Below are positions 40,601 to 51,304 of a DNA stretch of 64,000 nt, piece after piece. Both the position numbers and the translations under genes were made by a program. The stretch lies in NCBI GenBank assembly GCA_023091665.1, contig JALJCQ010000004.1:434001-498000 (forward strand), given 5' to 3'. Source of the stretch: Pythium myriotylum. Lineage: Eukaryota > Oomycota > Peronosporomycetes > Pythiales > Pythiaceae. Within the stretch, counting starts at the first letter, position 1. Each line of letters begins with the position of its first letter. The notes under the pieces are model-generated. The model was not told where the DNA came from and searched no databases. It saw only the letters and a list, made by a program, of their open reading frames with translations.

Positions 40601-42226
40601 TTTCTTCGCGCCGGACATCCGGTGGATGATCACATCCTTCCGAGGGATCGGAGTGGACGCACGAATCATCTGTGCGTTCAACTTGTTGTACGCGTGGACG
40701 ATCCTCCACTTGCCATTTGGCTTGCGCACACAGAACGTTGGTGCGCTGTGCGGCGAGACGCTCTCGCGCACCAGGCCAGCCTTGGCTTTCTTGGCAAAGA
40801 ATTCATCAATGAAGTCCGATTGTTCGGCCGGCAGAGCCCACTGGCGAACCGTCGCATAGCTCGAGCCAGGCTTGAGCTTGATCTCGTGACGAACGCCACG
40901 ATCAGGGGGCAACCCCGCCGGCGGATTCTTGCTGAGTCAAGTCTCCGCAAACCGCTTAACTAGCGGATAGAACCGATCCTTCGGATTCTTAAGGATGGCC
41001 GAACCACGGCGCGCGTAAAACTTCTGACGAAACTCAACGAGGACATCCTCGTCAATCACCGTCGAGGTGCTGAGTTGAGCGAGGTCTCGCTCAGATCGGA
41101 GGATCACAACCTCAGCGATCTCACCAGCCTTGAGCTCGCGGACGAAATCGCCCATAGGGAGTTCCTCCAAGCTAGTCAGCTCGGAGAACTCTGGTAACGG
41201 TGCCATATCGACCGTGGACGGATCGATCGACGATCCCGTCATCACATCAACGATGTGCACGTCATACGACGCGCTCGAGAGCGGGAGTGGCTCAGGCATG
41301 GGCTCGGTCATATCTGACGACCCTGAAAGCAGCTCGACCGCACGCAGACACGCGACAAGGGGACAAATCCCGGAAGCATCTTCCATGCTGGTACTTGGAG
41401 GGGGCGGAGACAACTCGACGCCCTCTTCTACGCCGTACTCCACGGCAGACGGCACGACCGTCTCCGGAACACCCGAGGTGTCCATGGCGTTCACTACGCC
41501 AATGAAGTAGGCACTTCCATCATCCTTGATGGGGCTCATCAGCCGGCGGACGAAGGAGGGTTCATGACGCTCCTGAGCTCCGTTCCTGCCGGGGGACGTG
41601 CTCCCAATCGACTTGGTTCTCCAGTCGATCCATGGCTCGTGGCGCTCAAGCCACGGCATGCCGAGGATGAGGTCAAACCTCTCATCCATGTCGAGCACTG
41701 TAAAGCGCTCGACTGAGTCGAAATCGACAAACGCAATGCGTAGATCGACTTCGATCTTCTTCGTCTCTGCGACGATGCCCGTCGCAAGACGCACCGAGAC
41801 TCTTCCGAGATCTCGCTCACAAGCTTGAGCAAACAGAGAAGCATTCTCAGCAATACTTTGCTTGCGAACGTAATTGCGCGTCACACCAGAGTCGATTAAG
41901 ACTCTGAAGGGACGTGCAAATCCCTTCACTTGAGCAGTGACGACGATGAGCTCGCCACTGATGCGCAGCTCATCAACTGCTGAGAAGAGATCTTCTTCCG
42001 GGGGCACCCCGCCTTGCGATACTGCCGAACTCGGCGTCGCGGAGCGAGGAGTGATCGCCCCAGTAGACTGCCCCGCGTCTACTGGGAACTGTCGTTTCCC
42101 TGCGACGTGGAAGCAGATCCACCTCGGTTTCCCGAGCGCCGCGGCCGACCACGGCGAGCACGACCACCGCCCCTCTTGCGCGGACAATTCCCCTGGAAGT
42201 GACCGAACTTCCCACAAGTAGAACAC
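37655..42226 (-). pseudogene. Gypsy pol: protease, RT, RNase H, integrase, chromodomain (two nonsense codons)
   Basis: One reading frame runs from 42226 to 37655, broken only by TGA at 40937-40939 and TGA at 40418-40420. Domains in order: retropepsin-like protease with RVLIDSGVTRNYV; RT with SSLDLVDGYYQV and catalytic YFDDIYVH; RNase H with VVCDASDYAIG and VVYTDHASL; integrase with the GHLGREKTY..CDVC zinc finger, then DDE core residues in SMDFFFG, IVSDRDPRF and TDGQTERANR; and a C-terminal chromodomain (LVKWLGYASNQSSWVDE). It overlaps gag in the -1 frame, which suggests -1 frameshifting for expression. The second TGA is just upstream of the catalytic FDD, so RT is inactive from this copy. 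Confidence 0.9.
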
Positions 42227-43217
42227 TTGATGTGAAGAGCCTTCACGTCGATCGCACGCAAGTCGACCGTGCTGAGATCGACTCCACTGAGGTCGATGAC
42301 ACTCAGGTCCATCGGTTCGATGACCGGTGGTGGAACCGGCGTGACCGGAGGCGGCGCAGCCGGACTCGCGGATAAACCGCGCGAGAGACGCTGGACGTAG
42401 TCCTCCCGCAGCGCGACGACGAACGCGTCTTCTAGGAGCATGGGCTCCTCGCGGAAAACCGCAGCCTTCTCAGGACCGGGATCCATCCCTTCCATGAACG
42501 TCGTCAGCATGACGTCTTCTGCGAGCGCATTCGCAGCCATGTTGGCCCGGAGTTGACGTAACTCCTGCACATACGTGTGCAGCTCGCGGCCACCTTGCCG
42601 ACAAGCGAGAAACGCAGCTCGCTGGCGATGCGCCACATTTGGCGGTTGAAATATCGACTTCATCGCCTTGGCAAGCGTTGCCCAGTCGGAAAAACATCCG
42701 GGATGCGAGGTCTCGCACGTGAGGGCCCAGATCTTCGCCCGGCGCGTCATGTTCGAGATCGCAAAGGCGATCTTCTGCCGTTCATCACGGATGCAGCCGG
42801 CTGCTGTGGCGAGCTCGATCTCGCGTTGCCAGAAGGCAAGATTGTCGCTTTCATCACCCGAATACGGGGACACCGTAACCTTCACGGCCTTCGGACGTTC
42901 CGGAGGTGCCGGCGATGGCACATACGTAGCCGTCGGCGGCACCTGAGCTGGCTGAGTAGCCTGAGTCGCGGACACGCGGGACGTCACGACGTCGAGAAGA
43001 TACTTCTCGAGAGCTGTCTCGTAGTCGCGATACGCGCGACATGGGCGAGGACTTCGCCGGAGCCGCGTCCGAGTAGCTCGATGACACTTGCTCGGCCATT
43101 GATGGCCTCCATCTTCTGGAGATAGGCCCCCTGGGCCTCATCCAGGTACGGATGGTCTTGACGCGACAGCGTCGGATGGCTTGACGCCATCACGAAGTCG
43201 GAAGCTTCGGACATCAC
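42079..43217 (-). pseudogene. Gypsy gag with CCHC knuckle (one frameshift)
   Basis: The N-terminal part is in one frame from the ATG at 43217 (MSEASDFVMASSHP..). Near 43030-43040 the coding sense moves to another frame, where RDYETALEKYLLDV continues into the main 42987-42079 frame. The main part has a retrotransposon-gag-type helical region (WALTCETSHPGCFSDWATLA, then the RQGGRELHTYVQELRQLRA segment) and a single zinc knuckle CSTCGKFGHFQGNC before a basic RNA-binding tail. The protein would form the virus-like particle core. Its 3' end overlaps pol. Confidence 0.82.
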
Positions 43218-43236
43218 GATGTCGGCGTCGGATTGA

Positions 43237-43251
43237 CGACGAGTGCTACCA
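43237..43251 (-). other. candidate primer-binding site
   Basis: On the minus strand TGGTAGCACTCGTCG begins two bases inside the 5' LTR. TGG is the expected complement of a tRNA CCA end; the tRNA is not identified. Confidence 0.55.
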
Positions 43252-43253
43252 AG

Positions 43254-43556
43254 TGTAACCGTCCACGACCGTACACAGCACCTGCGCTTGAGGAAGCGTG
43301 AGCAGCCGCTCCGAGTCGACCCCTGTCGACGAGCGCCAAGGACTTGGCAAAAGGCGAACTGATTGTATTCAGATTATTCCCCTGGGGAATAATCCCCCCT
43401 ATACCTGATATCCCTGGTATCTAATACCCAGGGATATCACCTACTGAATCTAATAAAAGAGAGTCACTACTTAGGGTAACTTTTCCCCTAAGTGGACCAC
43501 ACACATTATGTACCTACACAACCTAACCTACTTGTGTAACCTTGTACCCCGTTACA
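43254..43556 (-). repeat. Gypsy 5' LTR, 303 bp
   Basis: TGTAAC..GTTACA, with perfect 6-bp terminal inverted repeats. It should carry the element's promoter. Confidence 0.93.
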
Positions 43557-43561
43557 TATCT
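43557..43561. repeat. TATCT target-site duplication of Gypsy (right)
   Basis: Same five bases as 36391-36395; also part of the LINE ORF2 codons interrupted here. Confidence 0.85.
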
Positions 43562-44857
43562 TCACTGATATCCTCCTGTAGAAGGCCTTCACCGATTCGT
43601 GAGACCGCCCGGCATGCGAGGCATTTCTTGCACGTCTCGTTCGGAGAAGGCGTTGGATTTGGACGCGGATAATCTCCCTCCGGATGGACCTGTATCGAGC
43701 CGTTGGGTCCAGCGCGAGGGTCGTCATCGCGGCGGTGATTGCCTCGACGGTGGCACCAATGGATCGGGATCTGCTGTTCGCTGCTCGCCTCGCCTCCTTG
43801 AGGGCTGAGGTTAGTCGTTTCAACTGGTGTCGTTGGCGTCGCGTGAGCTGTTGACGTTGGGCGACGAGACTGTCGCGCCGTATCTCCGTTTTAGCCGCGT
43901 CCCAGCCTTGCGCCAACTGTGCCGCGGTGTGGTGTTCGAGCTCCGCCGCAAAGCGCTCCACGACGCCTTTCCCTATGGCGTTGACCGCGTCTCGCGCGCA
44001 CTCGGGTAGCGGGTATCGAAGCCGTGGAGTCTGCTTGCCCTTCCGGGCCTGGGGAGGCTCAGCCGTCTGGAGTTGTAGAATGACGCCGTCGTGGTCGGAT
44101 CTGCAGAACGGCGCGGTTGTGGCGAGTCGGCGTATTCGGTTGTAAGCACTCGCGGATAAGTACCATCGGTCCAGTCGTGCCGTTGCGAGCATGTTGTCTC
44201 GCAGGTGTAGACGTAGGTGTGGTGAGTTGCCCTGAAGTCGAGCATGTCGTTCATCGTCTTGACCGCCTGCATCGCGTCGGACGATGCGTCAAGGAGATCC
44301 CACGCCACCAAGAGTTGGGAGAGACCGTCCGTGAGTTGTTGGCCGTTGGTGCGTCTGCTACGGTCGAGTTCTGGATCTAACGTGCAGTTGAAGTCGCCAC
44401 CGAGGAGTATGGTGCCCTCCGGTCGCTGTAGCTCGGCTAGCTGGCGAAAGTGCGAGTCGCGCGTGGTTGGATAGATGCTGCCATAGATACAGACCAACGT
44501 TATTACTTCGCCATCGAGCCGTCCTTGAACCGCCGCGAAGTGAGCCGACCAGAGTTCTTGTCTCCATGGTCGGACATCCGAGATCGCTGATTGAGGATGG
44601 AAAAGGATTGCGACTCCACCAGCTGCGCTCTCCGTTGCGGGCCAGTAAGACAGCGGATTTGCGAGTTTGGCGGAGTCGTATCCCCAGGCTCGTGCGTACA
44701 TGTCTTCCAGGATAGGGGACCAACGCTCGGTGGCTCGGGTTTCCTGCAGTACGACGACGTCGAAGTGTCGGCGGTCGTACCGGCGACGGAAGGCGTCAAA
44801 CCAGTTCTCGAGATGAACGCGGTTCTTTAGTAGCCCTTGGACGTTCTGCGTGAGCAC
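43557..44857 (-). pseudogene. LINE ORF2, 5' part: APE-type endonuclease (frameshifted)
   Basis: The first segment (44857 to about 44195) has endonuclease blocks TQNVQGLL, VVLQETRA, LVCIYGS and ILLGGDFNC, carrying the Asn, Glu and Asp/Asn catalytic positions. Close to 44195 the coding sense jumps frame: the rest (44192-43557) begins ARLDRWYLSA and contains SDHDGVILQL with the catalytic Asp-His pair. The segment then runs through the linker to the Gypsy insertion. The start is unclear: the frame has a TGA at about 44893 and the first codon used here is GTG. Confidence 0.85.
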
Positions 44858-45048
44858 TGGGACTTGCGGTGGGGGTTTGTGCCTGGTGGGTCATCGAGGT
44901 CGTGTCGGCGACGCAGGCGTGGGGCCACACTGAACCCGTGAAGATAAAGTGTGGTTGGTCGTGCTGGTGTGCCGAGGCGTTGACGCCTCGTGCACGATGG
45001 CCTCAGTCAGATGCCGCACTTGCATCTGTGAGGCTGGTCGCACGGGAC

Positions 45049-48000
45049 TCATACGCGACTGCCAACCTGCTCGCGGTGTGCAGGTTGGGTCGGATGAGCA
45101 AGTTCGCTCGCCAGGGCGAGCCTCGAGCCGACCGTCCAGTCATGTAGTCGGAGGTCGTGGAGAGCGGAGATGGTTTCTGCCGGGTGGGCACGTAGCCAGT
45201 CGATAGTACGAAGATCGATGAGTTCATCGGAGCTGACGACGACGACAAGGGCCACGAGCCGGCACCATTCCTGGCGTGCCTGGCCCGAATCGTTTGCGAC
45301 GACGAAGTCGGGGATGGCACTGTTCGCGGCGAGCGCGTTGAGCTCGTTACCGAGTCGTAGGAGCAGTGACGGCGGGAGAAGGCTGAGCGCGACTTCGGGG
45401 TACGGGAGAGACCTCAGAAGAGCGACTAGCTGGGATGTTGAGCGACTCCAATATTCACAGCCTGCGTTGACCGTGTCAGCTTCGTCGCGTTCTGCGCAGT
45501 CGTCTTGGCGGTTGTCCCACTGGCGATAGGCCACGAGGTTTGCCGCTTCCGCTTGATGCCAGAGTTGCGCGAGGGCGCCACGGCGGCGTCGTCGTGGGTT
45601 CAGCGCGCTGGTCAGTGCGTGCGCTGAGACTGGCGAGAGGATCCCGGGGGACGCCACCGGCGACGGGGACGGGGTCGGAGTTGCCGATGGGAGATAGGTC
45701 GAGTCGCTGTCAGAGAGGAGGTCGACAGGAGCGCACTTGGGGATGCCTTGATTGGAGGGCGGCGCGACATACCAGCCGAGCGCCACGAGCACTTGATCCA
45801 TACGAGCTCTCATCGCGAGGCCTTCTTTGTCGTCACTGGTCCACTCCTTGTATAGGCTCTCATGGAACCGGAAGCTGTCGAAGTGGCCGTTCCCACTGTT
45901 CGGTCGGAAGACTAGGATCGTCGGGAGGACACGATGGCGGAGAAAGGTGCGCACGATTTCGAATGCTTCCGATGGTCCAGGGAAGAGTTGGAGGATACAT
46001 TCCGGTCCCCGGGCGTCGTGTCGCTCGAGCCGAATGATTCGCACCGTCGTGGCCTGGGTGTCTCCATCCTCGGCGATGACGATAATGGGTTCACGCACGT
46101 ACCAGACCAGCCCGAAGATGTCCTCGTCCGCGCCCCATTGGTCCCTGGTGAGACCTTGAGAGAGCGTGGCGTCTCGGATGCCTTCTATGAAGCGCCGAAT
46201 GGCCCGCAAGGCCGCTTCCTCGTCCTCTGGAGGACCCAGCCTGAAGAACCGTCGGTTAAAGTCGGCCAGAGTCACGGTGTCGTCTGCGAGCATGGGCGAG
46301 AGGTACTCGAGTAGACTTGTGCACATCCCGTCCTTGTAGTGGTTGCCTTCATGCACCGTAGTCCGGCAAACGAACATCTCTTCTCCGCGGATGTAGCGTG
46401 CTCTGCAGCCGTGCACGGCGAACTGTAGGCAGCCACCATTTGACGGAGTTTTGACAATTCGCGCTCGGAAAGTCGCCCTCCAGTCGTCCAAAGTGCACGG
46501 CGCCCATAGCTGGTTAAGCAGGGCGTCGAGCAATGGGCTCGGAAATTGGCTTTGCCAGTGCTCCTCGGGGCGGAGTTTGCGTATCATTATCTCCTGTTCG
46601 AGTTGCGCTTGGGCATCTGCGAGCGTTTGGGGGGCGAAGAAGGCGGATAGTGGCAGTTGCTTCTGCGTCCGGCGCGCCGTCGGTTTCGGGCCGTCGACCG
46701 TACCGTCGCCTTTCTCCTCACCCTTGGGATCTGCAGCCTGTGGAGCATCGCAGATTGTCGTACGTGGGGGTTCAGTGCCTTCCATCGATTGGGCGGGGTT
46801 CGCGTCGTCGGGTGGAGAGAACTGGCGACCTTTGCTCGCAGGTGGGCCTGCGTCGCTGGCGGTTGGGGACGGCGGAGACTGTCGCTTGCCATTCAGCGTG
46901 CTCGGGTCAACGTACGGGATAATCGCAAGTGGCGTCGGCGTCGGCGAAGCTGCGCTGGGAGTCTCAGGTTCGTGGCCTACGCCCGCTTGCGTCAACACCT
47001 CCTGCGGCTGCAGCGGTGGTGCTGGGGCCTGTGGTCGAGTCGTACCGCTGGCCGTTGGTCCGCCGAAGGACTTAAGGGTAGCGCGCGCGTGCTGCTGAAC
47101 TTGGTGGAGTTGAGCCCGGACGCTTTTGTGCGCCTGTAGCGTTTGCTGCCGAGCTTGTTTCTTGCGGTCACGTGCGTCTTGCGCGCGTGCGAGAAGCTGA
47201 GCCCTGACTTCAGCTGCCGCCTCCTTGGCTGCTTGTTTCGCGGCGGCTTTAGTCTTGCGCTCGAGTTTGTGCAGCCGACGTTGTTCAGCGGCCTCGAGGC
47301 TCCGAGCGAGCTCCGGCGCTGCAGCCTCTCGAAGTGCCTTCATTTGGCGCCCCAGCTTCTTGGGCGAAATGGCGGCCGTCAGTTGGAATATATCTGCCGG
47401 GGCGACTTCAAGATTGAGCGTGCGGCTCGCAGCGGAGCTTTCTGCAAATTTGGTTTTACAGTCCTTGGTCGGGTGGCGGATGCTGAGGCACTTGGAGCAG
47501 GGTGCCCGCCGGGAGGATCGCGGGTGGTGCACATCTATGGTGATCGGCGCATTGTCGTAGACCACTTGGAGTCGGCGTACGCGCTCTAACGGACCGGGGC
47601 ATGTGATCTGGTCGAACGTTAGTTTCCACCGCGTGGGGTGGAAGTCGCGCATACCAATAGATTGGACAAGCTTGGCGTGAAGGACTGGCATGCCTGCTGC
47701 TGCCCGGCCAATGGCCCGGATAGCGTGTTGTGCCAGGTCGATACCTCCGTAGAAGTAGACATGGTACAGCAGCTTCTGAGCCGGAGGGTCGAATCCGATC
47801 TTCGGGATGTCCGTCGTAAGGGAATCCGTTGCCTGGAGGCGAACCACGCCCTTGCCCAACGCGAATTCGAAGCCGTCCCAAGTATCGCGGACGGTCGGTT
47901 GCACGAAGCGGATTTCCATGATCATAGACTTGGGGTCAATAGTGATCGTATGCGTTGCATTGAAAAACGCTAGGACTTGATGCTTTTTGGCCTCGTTCGT

Positions 48001-48944
48001 TCCGAGCACTGCAGCGTGGCAGAGATGGTACTTCGCTCCTGTCTCCGGGATCGTAAATCCAGCGGGGATGACACCGTAGAGCCGGAAGCCGAGATGCTTG
48101 CGGTCGAACTCCGCGATTGAGTCGCGTTCAGCTGCCGTGTACGTTTCCGTGATGAATTGCGGAGGTTCAGCGAGATGGAGCCTGTGACTCATCCACGCGT
48201 AGAACGTGTCCGCTTCGAGCTTAGTCATGAGACGTTGGTCGCCGTCTCGACGCAAGTTGGCCGGCTTAGTCGCGCACGTGAAGTACGCCAACAGAGCCGG
48301 TTCCGGCGGTGGGAGCCCGTCGGCGCTTGGTGTCGTCGTCGGGTGCATAGCCGAGCCACTGAGTCTTGCGCGCAATTGCGCCGTCCCGGCTCTGCTCCAG
48401 ACCATGGGTTCGGCCTTCTGGGTCACTTCTTGGGGATCGGCTGCGGCGTTGGCAGTGGGCGGTGTCTTCTTCTTCGGCTTCTTCTTCTTCGTCGTTGGTG
48501 GCGTCGGCGATGGAGCTCGGCCAATGGTAAAGCCGGCGGCGGCCGCTTGCAGGGTCGTGTCCGAGAGAGCCTTGCGCGGGGCCGGCGGTGGAGCATTCCC
48601 TCCCATCTGCGCGTCTCCGTCTTCTTCAGAGTTCTTCGAGAGTGGGAGTGATTGGGCGGGGGAGCCCCCGTCATCGCCGACGGAGCTCGCGTCCGGTGCA
48701 TTCGAATGGTTCAGCTGGGATTCTGTCGCCCCCGAAGGCAACGGGGTAGCTGATGTCGTTCTTCAGTGCTTGATGCAGTGTCGTTCTGCGTTGTCGGTGG
48801 TGAAGCAAGTGCGCTGAGTTCGGGTGGCTGTAGCGATAGCGGAGTCGACGCGCTCGCTTCTGCCGCCGAGGTTGCAAGAGCTTCTGGCGGGGGTCCGGTA
48901 TCCACGGGGAGCAGCGGAGCTGCTCCCATCGAGGTTGGCGGCAT
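45049..48944 (-). pseudogene. LINE ORF1: CCHC protein with OTU-like protease domain
   Basis: The main frame spans 48741-45049 (1230 codons) but opens with TTG. A better start is the ATG at 48944 (MPPTSMGAAPLLPVD, Pro/Ala/Ser-rich) in another frame, implying a one-base frameshift near 48760. Order: low-complexity N-terminus, Lys-rich patch, a conserved globular region, a CCHC knuckle (CSKCLSIRHPTKDC), a long Ala/Arg/Gln coiled coil, Pro-rich linker, then a domain near residues 750-960. In that domain NGGCLQFAV, DQWGADEDIFGLVWYV, IIVIAED and NGHFDSFRF match the Cys, W..D, strand and His blocks of OTU cysteine proteases. ORF1 normally coats LINE RNA; the OTU part could cleave ubiquitin or the polyprotein (inference). 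Confidence 0.8.
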
Positions 48945-49050
48945 GGCTGCCGGGCGCGAGGCTGGCGCTGCTGTCTCTTAGTCCGAGGCTTCCTTCGCTT
49001 GTCGAGAACAGAAAAGGGGATCTGTTCACCAGCGGGTGAATTCGGAACTG
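48945..49050 (-). other. LINE 5' UTR
   Basis: About 100 bp between the 5' target duplication and the preferred ORF1 ATG. It should hold an internal promoter; no motif is recognised. Confidence 0.5.
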
Positions 49051-49063
49051 AGATCGACTTTGT
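49051..49063. repeat. 13-bp target-site duplication (5' side) of full-length LINE
   Basis: AGATCGACTTTGT, exact match to 32634-32646. Confidence 0.9.
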
Positions 49064-49726
49064 CCTAGCTTGTGGGTAGGAACGCGAAGGGAAACGAGCC
49101 ACTTAGTGAATGACAACGGATAGTGATATATGTGTGTTAAAAACAATGCAGCATGGTTTATACTGTTGTGGAAGTCGACTGTTGATGTGGTGGCTCGGTG
49201 ACTGATGTGGGACATCAGTCACAAGCCCTTCACGTCTATCAAACGGTAATACTCACGTCGCTGGTATCATACTTTTGGTCTACTACCGAACACAATTGGC
49301 ACTGCCAGCCCCCTCCCCAATCTCTCGTTTCCCGCCTCATGCTCGGGAAGAAGTTCCGTGCGAAGTACGATTCTCATCATGCCAAGGCTGAATCAGCAAA
49401 ATAGTACCGGTACTTGGGTCGTACGGAGTGCAGTTGACGCTAGTAATGTGCTTGTTCCTGTCGTGAAGCCCGTCGCGCCAGCCCATGACACGGCTAGTTG
49501 TAGAAGACAAAATAACACGATCATTGCATGAAGTGATGTATTTTGGCCCCTACCCTTTACAGAATACCGAGGCTTCGCCACTCAGCAGATCATCATACGA
49601 TGGCCCTCTTTCGTCGCGGTTGTAGTCAAGAGTAAAATCTTGGAACTGCATTTTGACTTTTACCGAAACTGAAAACATAATTTTGAAAAAGAGCTGGGCA
49701 GCCAGCACGTTGGGACCAGTAGCAGG
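49064..49726. other. spacer between LINE and esterase cluster
   Basis: 663 bp. No domain-bearing ORF was seen. The right part carries the 3' end of the first esterase gene. Confidence 0.5.
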
Positions 49727-51304
49727 CTACTTGTCGAAGAATGGCGCAATGCGGGTCTCAAACGCGTACCAGAACGCGCACCGTTCTGAGTGGTGCGGCA
49801 TGTACGCAGTGTTGGCCTCCACCTCGAGTGTAGGCTGCAGAATAATCTGCTTCCTTGTGAATGCATTGTAGTTTGGCCAAGTAGCTGACTGCTTCTGATC
49901 TGCACCATTTGGCGACGAGGAGATAGCGAAGTTGGTCCAGAACTTCTGGAAGTGGTTCACAACGGTGCGCGAGTCAGAATCGTTCTTGAGGTTGTACTGG
50001 CGATCAAACACGTAGTTCATATCCTCGGCATGCAAGACGAGTGGCTGACCAAGGGCCATGCCAGGAAAGTTGAAGCGGTAGCGGTACGTATTGGCTACGC
50101 TGAGCGACTGTAGAGAAGAAATGATCTCTCCAGCACAAGCGAACGTTGCGTCGTTGAATACCTCTGAACTGCGGTGATGGGCTGTCGCGAAGGCTGAAGG
50201 AGGGTACAACTCAGATAGTCGAGCGAATTCTTCCTCTGTCATGAGTGGGTATTTGCTGCGGATCCATGCGTCGAACTGCGAAGCCTCTGCAGCTCCAAAC
50301 GAAAAGTACCATCCGTCGTCTGTGTTCACGCCAATCACAGTTGGGATGCGGCTGAACCGCCCAGTGATTAGTCGAATGAAGGGTGCGTCGTCCATATATA
50401 CCTTGTCAATGGTTGGGAACCAGTTTAGGCCCTTGCCTGCAGCGAAAATGTTCCCAGCATCGGCCTCACGGAGACACGCGAGAGCGCTCGTTGTGCAGCC
50501 CACGGCAGCAGCAAGTGTAGTTGTCTGGTTTGCTTGAACCGCACGAGTAGCGATGCCCTGGACAGACGTGTAGCCCCCGCTTTGGAGAATCGCGCGCTTG
50601 AACATTTGCTGGTTCCCATCACGAGATGCCAGATGCCATGCGAGCGATATCGCGCCGGCACTTTCTCCAAACGCCGTGATGTCGTCCGGGTTCCCACCAA
50701 AGTACGCAATATACTTCTTCACCCACGCGAATGCCACCTCCTGGTCACGAAGTCCAAAGTTCGCACCGTCGCCTTCCTTTAAAATCTCTTCATTAGACAA
50801 GAACCCGAGCGATCCAAGCCGGTAGTTAAAGTTGACGACGATCACTTTCTGTCCCGAGGCGCCAATCAGGTTGTTGCCTGGGTACGGGTTACCGGCACCA
50901 GCGATGAAACCTCCTCCGTGGACCCAGACCATGACCGGTAGTTTGGAGCTGGGCGTGACGCCTGCGGGAGTGAACACGTTGAGGTAGAGGCAGTCTTCGG
51001 ACGGAGGGAACTGTCCCGAGACGGCATCGAGAGATGGGTCGCCGTAGCAGATACTCCCATACGCCGTGGCGTTGACATCGCTAGTGAGTGTCTTCAGCTT
51101 GGACTGTTTCCATCGGTTCTCTCCCACGGGAGCGTCAGTGTACGGGATTCCCAGATACGTGTTGATGGGCGTGCCTTCGTAGCTGGTCTCGGCAAGACCC
51201 GTGACTTTAACACCGGATGGGAGCGTGACAGTCGGAGATGCGACGACTCCGCTTCGTACCAATGCAGTCGTGGCAGCAAGCAATTTGAGCAACGAGACGA
51301 GCAT
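49727..51304 (-). CDS. secreted type-B carboxylesterase A
   Basis: This encodes 525 residues. A signal peptide spans about residues 1-22 (MLVSLLKLLAATTALVRSGV). Family blocks: YTDAPVGENRW, SEDCLYLNV (102-110, carboxylesterase-B signature 2), oxyanion HGGGF (129-133), and AFGESAGA with nucleophile Ser215. The acid block reads GVNTDDGWYF, with Asp where acetylcholinesterase-type enzymes have Glu; the His block is LVLHAEDMNYVFD. It should be secreted and cleave carboxylic esters of host or environmental substrates. The middle (51148-50562) is almost identical to genes D and E while the rest is clearly diverged, indicating gene conversion. Confidence 0.9.
   Translation of the reverse strand: MLVSLLKLLAATTALVRSGVVASPTVTLPSGVKVTGLAETSYEGTPINTYLGIPYTDAPVGENRWKQSKLKTLTSDVNATAYGSICYGDPSLDAVSGQFPPSEDCLYLNVFTPAGVTPSSKLPVMVWVHGGGFIAGAGNPYPGNNLIGASGQKVIVVNFNYRLGSLGFLSNEEILKEGDGANFGLRDQEVAFAWVKKYIAYFGGNPDDITAFGESAGAISLAWHLASRDGNQQMFKRAILQSGGYTSVQGIATRAVQANQTTTLAAAVGCTTSALACLREADAGNIFAAGKGLNWFPTIDKVYMDDAPFIRLITGRFSRIPTVIGVNTDDGWYFSFGAAEASQFDAWIRSKYPLMTEEEFARLSELYPPSAFATAHHRSSEVFNDATFACAGEIISSLQSLSVANTYRYRFNFPGMALGQPLVLHAEDMNYVFDRQYNLKNDSDSRTVVNHFQKFWTNFAISSSPNGADQKQSATWPNYNAFTRKQIILQPTLEVEANTAYMPHHSERCAFWYAFETRIAPFFDK
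50562..51148 (-). repeat. 587-bp block nearly identical to esterases D and E
   Basis: This block equals 60430-61016 (and the mirrored part of gene D) with apparently a single substitution near 51002, while sequence on both sides diverges abruptly. It covers the oxyanion hole and nucleophile region. Confidence 0.88.

Larger units (their letters stand above)
36396..43556 (-). mobile_element. Gypsy (Metaviridae-type) LTR retrotransposon with chromodomain
   Basis: The element is 7161 bp, on the minus strand, with 303-bp LTRs, a TATCT target duplication and insertion inside the LINE's ORF2. A primer-binding site candidate (TGGTAGCACTCGTCG) lies at about 43237-43251, just inside the 5' LTR, and a purine tract (GGATGGGGGGTGG, 36699-36711) abuts the 3' LTR. 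The gene order is gag, protease, RT, RNase H, integrase, chromodomain, typical of chromoviruses. gag has a frameshift and pol two in-frame TGA codons, so it is non-autonomous now. Confidence 0.93.
32647..49050 (-). mobile_element. full-length LINE (non-LTR retrotransposon), interrupted by a Gypsy element
   Basis: The element runs on the minus strand from about 49050 to a TGATGATG-type 3' tail at 32647, between exact 13-bp target duplications. Without the Gypsy insertion it is about 9.2 kb. It has a short 5' UTR, ORF1 (48944 to 45049) and ORF2 (about 44860 to 32722). ORF1 has a probable frameshift near 48760, ORF2 has one near 44195, and ORF2 is split by the Gypsy element at 36395/43557, so this copy is inactive. 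The architecture is APE endonuclease, RT, CCHC-type finger, RNase H, with an OTU-like domain in ORF1. The exact clade cannot be named without a phylogeny. Confidence 0.9.
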
